Part shown: piece by piece, positions 1-6,091 of the stretch | Position numbering within the stretch: position 1 is the stretch's first letter | Layout: the number at the start of each line of letters is the position of its first letter | Source: JBBRLG01 sp038231495 | GTDB lineage: Bacteria; Planctomycetota; Planctomycetia; Gemmatales; Gemmataceae | Assembly: GCA_038231495.1 (NCBI GenBank) | Contig: JBBRLG010000239.1 | Coordinates: 1-10,674, forward strand | DNA length: 10,674 bases | Direction of reading: 5' to 3' | Notes under the pieces: model-generated | What the model was told of the DNA's origin: nothing | Seen by the model: only the letters and a program-made list of their open reading frames with translations | Database searches by the model: none | Position numbers and translations under genes: made by a program

Positions 1-56
1 AACCGGCTGCCTATATTGCCCAAGCCTACCATATTCCGCCTGGAAGCTCGTTGGAG
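1..56 (-). other. Sequence just after the acyltransferase stop, possibly its lost 3' end
   Basis: Beyond the TGA at 57-59 two of the three minus frames stay open to the edge. One reads ...EYGRLGQYRQPV, which resembles the G-x-Y-S-Y-P-[LIV] stretch that precedes YLWH in complete AT3 proteins. The original frame reads ...MVGLGNIGSR, also faintly similar. Only 56 bases are available, so no gene is called; this may be the remnant 3' part of the acyltransferase gene, which continues to the left. Confidence 0.3.
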
Positions 57-944
57 TCACCACCCAACGTTTAAGGGCGTGTTGACGAACGCAACAATAA
101 TGCACCCGTATCCGAGGTACAAGCAGGTGTAACCAATCGTCCAAACGAACGGGTGGGTCGAGTCGAGGAACATCATCGGGCTGAGCAAGGCGATGCCGAG
201 GAACACGAGCAACAATCGATGGCGGGAAACCCGCTCGAAAAGTGTTCGTCGATAATAAGCAAGATAGGAAAGGAATACTCCGAAGAACAGGCTATCAATC
301 CGCAGGTGAGTGGCATGATAATATAAGTCCGAATAAGAATCCAAGGCGTGAAGAGATCGAAGCAGAAGGCACCCGAGGAGGATCAGCAGGGTAAGCAGAG
401 GCATGACGGCAATCGTTTCCCTTACATTCGGCCGCCCGCGGGTACACAGGACGAGAAGAAAGGGAAGGGCCAAATAGAAATGCTCTTCGACGGCCAAAGT
501 CCATGTATGCCAGACCGGGGTGCCGAGGTAGTTCTGAAGATGCAGCAAATTGGGAATGAGTGCGTCCAGCCCCTCGGTCCGCCGGCCCCTGCCGTTCCGG
601 ATCATCAACAATCCTGTTACCATTACCAAGAATGCAAAATAAGAGGGCCATATCTTCAGCGCACGGCGGGACAAAAACCTTGAAACATTAAAACTTCCCC
701 GCTCCCTGAGTTCTTTAAAGAAGAGACCCCCGACCAGAAACCCGCTGAGGACGAAAAACAGATCGACGCCGCTCCAGCCGAATCGTTGGAGCGCCCCGGT
801 CAGCGGAGCGAGCACGCCCGTCTCCTCGGGATCGATTACGACGTGATAGCCCAGCACGAACACCACGGCGACCCCGCGCAGGATGTCGAGTTGAAGAACA
901 CGGGTAGGATGTAGGCCGAGCCATTTGTTGACAATTGGGATCAC
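57..944 (-). CDS. Acyltransferase-3 family membrane protein, C-terminally short
   Basis: The protein is an integral membrane O-acyltransferase of the acyltransferase-3 (AT3/OafA-like) family, which moves acyl groups, often acetyl, onto surface sugars. I start it at the GTG at 944 (295 residues): AAGGAG sits 7 bases upstream and homology begins at once. The open frame continues upstream to 1412 but encodes nothing family-like. Visible family motifs are LGYH with the catalytic-type His (residue 34), WSGVDLFFVLSGF (57-69), a basic RR..KIWPSYF stretch (93-103), WTLAVEEHFYL (148-158) and LRIDSLFFG (214-222), with several hydrophobic segments. Family members are usually about 350-400 residues and end with a SYxxYLWH segment and an E-R/x-P motif. 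Both are missing: the frame stops at TGA (57-59) after NTPLNVGW. It is either a truncated or frameshifted gene. It lies 260 bases downstream of the GT-B-like gene, behind a terminator-like hairpin, so it may be transcribed separately. The family is clear; whether it is active is doubtful. Confidence 0.82.
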   Translation of the reverse strand: MIPIVNKWLGLHPTRVLQLDILRGVAVVFVLGYHVVIDPEETGVLAPLTGALQRFGWSGVDLFFVLSGFLVGGLFFKELRERGSFNVSRFLSRRALKIWPSYFAFLVMVTGLLMIRNGRGRRTEGLDALIPNLLHLQNYLGTPVWHTWTLAVEEHFYLALPFLLVLCTRGRPNVRETIAVMPLLTLLILLGCLLLRSLHALDSYSDLYYHATHLRIDSLFFGVFLSYLAYYRRTLFERVSRHRLLLVFLGIALLSPMMFLDSTHPFVWTIGYTCLYLGYGCIIVAFVNTPLNVGW

Positions 945-951
945 GGACCGG

Positions 952-957
952 CTCCTT
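952..957 (-). promoter_or_regulatory. Shine-Dalgarno site fixing the GTG start at 944
   Basis: On the minus strand AAGGAG is followed by 7 bases and then GTG. This is the best ribosome binding site in the window, and it decides the start of the acyltransferase gene against the much longer upstream open frame. Confidence 0.75.
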
Positions 958-988
958 CGTGCGGCTTCCGAAATCGAAGGCTCGGACC

Positions 989-1016
989 TATTACCCCGGC
1001 ACGAAAGTTCCGCACA
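989..1016 (-). repeat. Left arm of the 28-base inverted repeat
   Basis: On the minus strand it begins TGTGCGGAACTTTC and ends GGTAATA. It differs from the right arm at four single positions and lies in non-coding DNA upstream of the acyltransferase start. Confidence 0.7.
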
Positions 1017-1034
1017 GCCGGCAGGTGTCAAAGG

Positions 1035-1184
1035 CACCCTCGCCAAAGGAACCCTTGCCACCCACCCTCGCCAGTGCTTGCCAAGCCGTTGGCAAGGGTA
1101 TATGAGCGCCGCTGCCTGCCCCGGACGGTCGCTGCGTGCCAAAATCCCACCCTTGCCAACATTGTTGCATTTGGCAAGGGTGGG
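1035..1184. repeat. Cluster of a CACCCT(T/C)GCCA motif in both orientations
   Basis: Plus-oriented copies are CACCCTCGCCA at 1035-1045 and 1063-1073, ACCCTTGCCA at 1051-1060 and CACCCTTGCCA at 1148-1158. Inverted copies (GGCAAGGGT core) are at 1091-1099 and 1172-1180. Six copies in 150 bases, partly paired head to head, give two hairpins: an 8-bp stem with a GCCG loop (1077-1084 with 1089-1096) and the 14-bp stem listed separately. Spacing is irregular, so this is not a CRISPR array; it fits a REP-like or MITE-internal repeat cluster. Confidence 0.65.
1141..1184 (-). terminator. Terminator-like hairpin after the GT-B-like gene
   Basis: Bases 1146-1159 and 1171-1184 form a perfect 14-bp stem with an 11-base loop. 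On the minus strand the stem is followed directly by ATTTT (1145-1141). It begins 21 bases after the stop codon of the upstream gene, where a factor-independent terminator of the operon would be expected. The T run is short, and the stem is built from the local repeat motif, so it may serve as a terminator only secondarily. Confidence 0.5.
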
Positions 1185-1204
1185 GAGGCTGTCCGCTGCC
1201 GCGG

Positions 1205-3358
1205 TCACAGAGGACGCCAGAGGAAGTCCGGTCGGGCAAGCGTCGTGCCCCCGAAACCGTGCGATTGGCAGAAGCAATTTGTGCGGAGCTTTCCTGCCGA
1301 GGGAATAAATTCCTTCAAAAGATTGTCCGTCACCGACGACTCCGACCGCGGGGCCGAGGCACAAATCGAATTGAGAACGTCGGCCAATAAGCCGGACTGC
1401 GCCGGTGGGCACCGGTAATACCGGTTGTACATTCCCAATCCCTTCTCGACCCAGTGTGCCCGAAAAGCCTCGTCGGATCGGAACCGCGCGAGGGTCTCGC
1501 GGAACTGGTCGAGGCTGTGAACCATGGGAAAGTGGTCGTCCGTTAACATTTCATAGGGGCCCAGGTACATGTGGACATTTTGCCAATAGATGATCGGTTT
1601 TTTCTCACCCCACGCCGTCACGACGGGACTCGATTTGTAGTCCATGAGGAGCAGAAAATCGGCTCGTTTGATGCACTCCTCGGCCGTTGCGCCGTCCTCG
1701 ATCTGGACCCAGGAATGAAATCGAGAATGACCGCGAACCAACGCCTCAATGGGTTTGGTAACGGGAGAACGGGGATGAAGACGGAGGACTAGCCGCCAAG
1801 CTTTCTCCCGAGGGGTCTGCTCCACCAATTCCTTGAGGCTCTGGATAAAGCGCCCGATATCGAAGAATTGGTAGACCCCAGAAAAAATCCAGCCCGCGAG
1901 GACCACCACGATCGGAACCTCCGTGTCGCCGGTCACGCCTGTGGGAGGGGTGGCGCAAGAAACCTCGTGGAGTAAAGGGGCCAGGTCCGACCCGACGCAA
2001 ACGGGACGGCGGTCCCCGGTGATCGGGCGGAGGTAATCCGCCAGACCGACCGTCGGCACCGCGATGTAATCGACGTCATATTCGTACGTTTCAGGGTAAG
2101 CCCACACGCGCGTATGGGGGACGATCATTGTCGGGACGCCCAAGGCCCGCGCGGCGGCCGACACGACGCAATCCTTTTCCGAGCCGTTCCCCACCAATAC
2201 GACCTCTGGCCGGGTTTCGTGGATTAACTGCTGCGCCGCTTTGACGAGGACACAGCACTCGGGAATCAACTCCAAGAAGTAGTAAGCGAACTGGAATTGC
2301 AGATGCGGGTTGACGAAGATTTCACGCCAGGGGCCGCGGTAATCGCGCTGCCAGCGCAGGAAACGCTTCCAGGCATTATGTGCCAGATCGTGGATGGTTT
2401 TATCAGATCCAGCGCTCTGATAAAGCTCGTAATAGCGAATGGGTTTATCACGCAGAAGACTTAGGTAATACCGACACGTGGCATCATTACCCGTGGTTGC
2501 GATATTGAGCCAGGCGACGTTGTGCGTTAGCAACGTCCGCCAGCCTCTCGCCCTGAGTCCCTCGGCCAGGGCCGCTTGAAGCAGGAAATTTTGGTAGGAA
2601 GAAGCAAACAGGGCGAGCGGCGCGGTGCGCGGGGACGGGACGGATTCGACCGCGGCACGAAAGGATGGGAAGCGCTGGGCATGCTCCGTCTGCGGGGGGA
2701 CCGGTTCCTGTTGGCGAATGGCTTGGCGTAATTTTCGCAACCAATAAGGAGCGCGCGACCAAAGGCCGCGGGCCAGGCGGCCAACGAGGGACCGAAAACG
2801 CACCGGTTCGGACCACTTTAACGTCACGCCTCGCGCGGCCGCAACTCCGGCCACGACCGCCGAGGCTATGTCCGATTTCCCGGTAAGACTATACTTGGCT
2901 GGCTGGCCGCTCGAGCGGGGTACGAAAACGGTCGCAGGCTTTACTCGATCGAGCAGCTTGCCAGCGAAACGCGCCGCGGCAATTGCTTCCAGGAGAAAGT
3001 AGTAGAAGGAAAAAGTTATCGCGTCGCCGACGTTAACGCCTCGGTATACGAGATCCCCGCGGAAATCGGCGAACCATTCGGTGCGAAGCGCGTTGGCTTC
3101 TTCTTGCGTTTGCCGGCGGTCTTCGTCATCGAGATATTCCCAAGCGCCGGTGACCGGCAATTCCTTGGAAGTGAGACCTTGATACACTTCCAGGGATGTC
3201 GTGACATAGTGCCGGTCCAGGCGTCCTTCCAGTCCCTCAACGTTTGCTCCGTCGCCGACAAGCAACTGCACCGCCGGCGCCGCCTTATGGAATGGCACTC
3301 GCGGGGCGTAGGCTCCGTCCGCGAAGCGGGCCGCGGACTGCGGTTTACCCGTTACCAT
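1205..3358 (-). CDS. Large GT-B-like glycosyltransferase / capsule-type surface carbohydrate protein
   Basis: A 717-residue soluble protein, most likely a cytoplasmic GT-B-fold transferase for surface polysaccharide; I cannot name the family or its substrate. Two Rossmann-like regions are visible. The first is residues 100-180 (a YRGVNVGDAITFSFYYF segment at 105-121, then a strand TVFVPRSS). The second is residues 245-590: LALFASSYQNFLLQAALAEG (248-267), PEVVLVGNGSEKD (384-396), GVPTMIVPH (407-415), VVVLAGWIFSGVYQF (484-498), RLVLRLHPRSP (522-532) and an acceptor-like S-P-V-V-T-A-W-G-E-K-K-P-I-I stretch (577-590). The HP motif and the helix before KKPII resemble CDP-glycerol/capsule-type GT-B transferases. 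The ATG at 3358 overlaps the preceding oxidoreductase gene by 14 bases. The last ~33 residues (685-717) are encoded inside the inverted-repeat element and look unlike the rest, so the native C-terminus probably ended near residue 670-685. Confidence 0.7.
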   Translation of the reverse strand: MVTGKPQSAARFADGAYAPRVPFHKAAPAVQLLVGDGANVEGLEGRLDRHYVTTSLEVYQGLTSKELPVTGAWEYLDDEDRRQTQEEANALRTEWFADFRGDLVYRGVNVGDAITFSFYYFLLEAIAAARFAGKLLDRVKPATVFVPRSSGQPAKYSLTGKSDIASAVVAGVAAARGVTLKWSEPVRFRSLVGRLARGLWSRAPYWLRKLRQAIRQQEPVPPQTEHAQRFPSFRAAVESVPSPRTAPLALFASSYQNFLLQAALAEGLRARGWRTLLTHNVAWLNIATTGNDATCRYYLSLLRDKPIRYYELYQSAGSDKTIHDLAHNAWKRFLRWQRDYRGPWREIFVNPHLQFQFAYYFLELIPECCVLVKAAQQLIHETRPEVVLVGNGSEKDCVVSAAARALGVPTMIVPHTRVWAYPETYEYDVDYIAVPTVGLADYLRPITGDRRPVCVGSDLAPLLHEVSCATPPTGVTGDTEVPIVVVLAGWIFSGVYQFFDIGRFIQSLKELVEQTPREKAWRLVLRLHPRSPVTKPIEALVRGHSRFHSWVQIEDGATAEECIKRADFLLLMDYKSSPVVTAWGEKKPIIYWQNVHMYLGPYEMLTDDHFPMVHSLDQFRETLARFRSDEAFRAHWVEKGLGMYNRYYRCPPAQSGLLADVLNSICASAPRSESSVTDNLLKEFIPSAGKLRTNCFCQSHGFGGTTLARPDFLWRPL

Positions 3359-4301
3359 AGATCGCCCCGATTAGTTCCATTGTGGCCACCGCCTCATCGA
3401 GCGTCGGCGAATCAGAAGACAAACCGCGGGCGGCCCGGACGGCGTTCTCCGCTTGCAGGCGAAAGCCGGGCTTGAACTGTTGGTCCCAGCCGCTCATCTC
3501 GATCGTTTGCTGCCGCCGTTCGCCCTGCAATTGGAAGGCAGCTTGTTCCAGAGGGCGCAGTTCCCAGCGCTTGGCAGGTGTGCTGACGCTGACCGACCAG
3601 GGGGCCGGGCCGTTCCACACCGCCGTGTACAATCCGTGATCGCCGCTATCAAATTCGATCGTCGCAACTACCACCCCCGGCGATCGACCGTCCCAGGGGC
3701 GAGACGGGGACACCGAACGGACAGCCCCCCGGCCGAAAACCCGGAGATAATCCACCACATGAATCGAATTGGCGTACATCCAGTTGGCCACCAACTCCTT
3801 CGGATAGCCAAACGATGCAGCGGACTTGAGATCCTCTTGGTCCTGCGCGTGGATGAAACGCGGTTCAGGGTTCGTGGCGAGGTCGGCGAGGACAACCTGG
3901 GTGCTAGCCAGGAAGCGGCGGTTGAGGGCAACGAGGACCCGCCGTTGCCGCCGGCGCGCGGCCGACTGAATGGCTCTGGCATCGGCCAGATTCAAGCCGG
4001 GAGGTTTCTCCATCAGGACCGTCCAGGGGAACTCGAAACACGACTGGGCGACGGCGTTTGCAGCCGTCTCCAGGACGGCCATCACTACCAAGTCCGCCCG
4101 CGTTCGCTCACATAGCTCTGCCACCGAGTCAGCGACGACCGGGATGCCGTATTCAACCGCAAGCGCCTCGGCTCGCGCACGCGTGCGGTTATAGATGCCG
4201 ACGACGGCCACACCAGGCACGTCCCGAAAGGCCCGGATGTGTTCCCGGGCCATGCCGCCCCCGCCGACGACCGCTACTTTGCAATCGACCGCTATGCTCA
4301 A
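3345..4301 (-). CDS. Gfo/Idh/MocA family NAD(P)-dependent sugar oxidoreductase (downstream copy)
   Basis: A 318-residue dehydrogenase of the Gfo/Idh/MocA family, which oxidises or reduces a ring carbon of sugars, nucleotide sugars or inositols. The N-terminal Rossmann fold begins at once with VAVVGGGGMAREH (residues 9-21; Gly-rich NAD(P) loop). EKPPG (98-102) supplies the usual EKP motif with its catalytic-type lysine, NRRF follows (127-130), and NSIHVVDYL (178-186) has the H-x-x-D pair (H181, D184). The C-terminal LDEAVATMELIGAIY is also family-typical. The start is a TTG at 4301 with GGGGG 6-10 bases upstream; no in-frame ATG lies near enough to the nucleotide loop. It follows the DUF115-like gene by 39 bases, and its last 14 bases overlap the GT-B-like start, which points to coupled translation. 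The substrate is not readable; a nucleotide-sugar or ketosugar step is the inference from context. Confidence 0.9.
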   Translation of the reverse strand: MSIAVDCKVAVVGGGGMAREHIRAFRDVPGVAVVGIYNRTRARAEALAVEYGIPVVADSVAELCERTRADLVVMAVLETAANAVAQSCFEFPWTVLMEKPPGLNLADARAIQSAARRRQRRVLVALNRRFLASTQVVLADLATNPEPRFIHAQDQEDLKSAASFGYPKELVANWMYANSIHVVDYLRVFGRGAVRSVSPSRPWDGRSPGVVVATIEFDSGDHGLYTAVWNGPAPWSVSVSTPAKRWELRPLEQAAFQLQGERRQQTIEMSGWDQQFKPGFRLQAENAVRAARGLSSDSPTLDEAVATMELIGAIYGNG

Positions 4302-4340
4302 CTCATCCCCCAGGTGAACAGATCAGGACCGGTCGCGCAG

Positions 4341-5072
4341 TCACGCAGTCCCGACCCAGGTAAGAGCCTTGTCGAACCCGACGGCCGGGAAGCAGTCCAG
4401 GGCCGAATCGGGCGAAGCGTTCCGCACGTCGATTCCGTACTGCCGACATGCTTCCGCCAACCGCGGCCAACCGCCGAGGATTCGTTCCAGGTTTGGCCGC
4501 GCGCAACGGCGCTTCCCGGAAAGGTACTCGGCCGTGAAGTGGTCGGGGTCCGGTCCGACACGGACCAGGGGGCCGTTCTCTTGCTCGTCTCGGACGGTGT
4601 AGCGTCCGTCCACGCCCACCAGTACAACCTTCCGATAGCCAAGTGCGGCAAGAACCTGCACCGAGGTGGCCCCCACGTTGCCAAAGTCGCCAAGAGCAGC
4701 CAGGTTCGTTGAAAACGCTCCGTACTTCCCGGGGTCGATAAACGTCACCCGTGCCGACGCCTGAATGCCGAAGTCGATCCCAACGGGATGGAGGAAAAAG
4801 CGCCGGACGGCACCGCCTGCGATTAGCCTCGGCAAAACCTCGGCCGCGTCTTCAAGCGCAACCGGGTCGAAGCAGGCGTAATAGGTCGGCGAAAAGCCCC
4901 AGGAGTCCCATGCCACGTAGGAGTGGTTGAACGTGATCGTCGGCAATTCCTTGAGCCGACGGACGTCCACCTGATTGAGACTGGGACCACACCCGATCAG
5001 GAAACAGCCTGTCCCATTGAATCTCCCGTCGGGCGTTTGCACGGTACACCTTGGCGGCGGGACGGTTAGCAC
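4341..5072 (-). CDS. DUF115 / GT42-like protein (sialyltransferase- or MptE-like fold)
   Basis: A 243-residue soluble protein. FLIGCGPSLNQVD (24-36) begins a Rossmann-like nucleotide-binding region, followed by TITFNHSYVAWDSWGFSPTY (45-64), which fits the 'N...Y....KPTYY..FDP' pattern shared by DUF115/MptE-like proteins and GT42 sialyltransferases. NVGATSVQVLAALGYRKVVL (132-151) then LVGVDGRY (151-158), DHF (177-179) and YGIDVRNASPDSAL (212-225) match the rest of that pattern. DUF115 proteins act in archaeal pterin metabolism or in glycan and flagellar modification; GT42 enzymes transfer CMP-activated nine-carbon sugars. Position between two sugar oxidoreductases favours a glycan role here, but the donor is unknown. 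The start is a GTG at 5072 within a 7-base overlap (GTGCTAA) with the preceding gene, and no other start lies ahead of the glycine-rich motif. Family assignment is good; specific function is inferred. Confidence 0.78.
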   Translation of the reverse strand: MLTVPPPRCTVQTPDGRFNGTGCFLIGCGPSLNQVDVRRLKELPTITFNHSYVAWDSWGFSPTYYACFDPVALEDAAEVLPRLIAGGAVRRFFLHPVGIDFGIQASARVTFIDPGKYGAFSTNLAALGDFGNVGATSVQVLAALGYRKVVLVGVDGRYTVRDEQENGPLVRVGPDPDHFTAEYLSGKRRCARPNLERILGGWPRLAEACRQYGIDVRNASPDSALDCFPAVGFDKALTWVGTA

Positions 5073-6079
5073 CAGGGGAAAACCCGCTCGCGCGGCAGGC
5101 TTGCGTCAAGGGGGATGGCGCAATGCCCACTTTCGTCCGAGACGTAAGCGGCCACGAGCGTCTTTACCGCCAGGCGGCCGACCTCGCCGTCCGGGTAATC
5201 AGCGCTCCGAAGCAGCGCGTTGAGGACCGCCCGGGTTGGTTCGACCGCATCCGCAGGCCGGATTTTCTCGGTCGTCTCGACCCAGGGCATGCCGTAGCGG
5301 GTCGTAGGTAGCGTGCGGTGCTCGGACGCCCGCACCGCCAGGTGCAAGGTCCCGGCCAACTCGTCCACGACCAACCGGCCGTACCGGCCGGCGTAAACCA
5401 CGCACATCCCGTGACCCTGATCGGCACCAATCTCCATGTAGAAACGCTTGCCGCTCGCAGTGATCGACCGAACCGCGCCGGCCCGGTCCTCGAACTGCGG
5501 GCCGCGCGGGTTGGAAACCTTCTCCGGCGAAAACCAGGCGGTTACCCCGACCGGTTCCTCGTCGGTCAGGAAGCGAAACATCTCGAAGTAATGGGTGCCG
5601 TTCATGGCCATGCCAAAGTTGCCGGCGATAACTGCAATGCTGGTCAAGCCTCCGAACTCCGGCGAATTCACGATCGCCTTTGGGCGCGTGTACTGCTCCA
5701 TGAAACGCATCTGATGGTTGACCGCAAGGCGGGTTCCCGTCTGTCGACACGTCTCGATCATACGGTCACAATCAGCCAGGGACACGGCCATCGGCTTCTC
5801 GCAAAGGATGACGCTTGCCCCAGCCTCGGCAGCCTGGCAGGTGTAAGCGGAGTGCGTTGGCGCGGTGGTCGCAACGATCACGCATTCCGGCTTGGTGTGG
5901 GCCAGCAGCCGGCTAACGTCTTGAAACAAGGTGGTTTCCGCGAGACCAAATTCCCGCGCGGTGGCCTCAAGGCCGTCCCGATTGATGTCGCAAATTCCCC
6001 TAAGATCGAGACCCAGCTCACGCACGACCTGAATGTGCCGCCGGCCCATGCGGCCGCAGCCAATCACTGCTGTTTTCAT
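5066..6079 (-). CDS. Gfo/Idh/MocA family NAD(P)-dependent sugar oxidoreductase (upstream copy)
   Basis: A 337-residue dehydrogenase of the same superfamily as the gene at 3345-4301 but clearly divergent from it. AVIGCGRMGRRH (4-15) is the Rossmann dinucleotide loop, CDIN (30-33) ends the second strand, EKPM (94-97) carries the catalytic-type lysine, and NHQMRF (121-126) follows. The segment usually holding H-x-x-D reads NGTHYFEMFRFL (160-171), so the acidic residue after H163 is Glu166 rather than Asp. FEDRAGAVRSI and YAGRYGRLVVDE belong to the C-terminal alpha/beta domain. The ATG at 6079 lies 12 bases after the GT39-like stop, and only a weak GGA-type ribosome binding site is visible. Its stop overlaps the next start by 7 bases. 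A sugar or nucleotide-sugar substrate is inferred from the cluster. Confidence 0.92.
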   Translation of the reverse strand: MKTAVIGCGRMGRRHIQVVRELGLDLRGICDINRDGLEATAREFGLAETTLFQDVSRLLAHTKPECVIVATTAPTHSAYTCQAAEAGASVILCEKPMAVSLADCDRMIETCRQTGTRLAVNHQMRFMEQYTRPKAIVNSPEFGGLTSIAVIAGNFGMAMNGTHYFEMFRFLTDEEPVGVTAWFSPEKVSNPRGPQFEDRAGAVRSITASGKRFYMEIGADQGHGMCVVYAGRYGRLVVDELAGTLHLAVRASEHRTLPTTRYGMPWVETTEKIRPADAVEPTRAVLNALLRSADYPDGEVGRLAVKTLVAAYVSDESGHCAIPLDASLPRERVFPWC

Positions 6080-6091
6080 GCTATGCGTCCG

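Larger units (their letters stand above)
989..1307. mobile_element. Possible MITE-like element bounded by a 28-base inverted repeat
   Basis: Bases 989-1016 read on the minus strand and bases 1280-1307 read on the plus strand match at 24 of 28 positions; both begin TGTGCGGA and end AATA. Between them is about 263 bases with no credible gene but many short repeats and hairpins. Non-autonomous miniature elements have this architecture: long terminal inverted repeats, no transposase, dense secondary structure. No target-site duplication is obvious beside the outer ends, and the inner sequences of the two arms do not match each other, so a relic element or two oppositely oriented copies of a dispersed repeat are alternatives. 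The right arm overlaps the 3' end of the GT-B-like gene. Confidence 0.45.

Noticed and set aside
57..59. UGA in the acyltransferase gene as a recoded sense codon
   Set aside because: Other genes here (GT-B-like, DUF115-like, SGNH) end cleanly at TGA, so UGA is an ordinary stop in this genome; no selenocysteine-type hairpin was evident.
1035..1184. Short repeats as a CRISPR array
   Set aside because: Units are only 10-11 bases, irregularly spaced and in both orientations, without uniform spacers.
945..1412. A 156-residue N-terminal extension of the acyltransferase open frame, upstream to 1412
   Set aside because: It runs through the repeat block and the 3' end of the GT-B-like gene on the same strand, has no family similarity, and a strong ribosome binding site sits before the GTG at 944.
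925..1418. Plus-strand open frames over the repeat block (such as 925-1308 and 1074-1418)
   Set aside because: They overlap the minus-strand genes or the repeats, have low-complexity basic sequences and no recognisable domain or ribosome binding site. The AELSCRGN peptide shared with the minus-strand frame is simply the inverted repeat translated twice.
3453..4115. Long plus-strand open frames opposite the oxidoreductase genes (also 5318-6169)
   Set aside because: They are antisense shadows of GC-rich coding sequence; the minus-strand proteins carry complete family motifs.
4302..4340. GACCGGTC palindrome and a CGCAGTC direct repeat in the 39-base gap as an operator
   Set aside because: Both are short enough to be chance in GC-rich DNA and lie inside a coupled operon.
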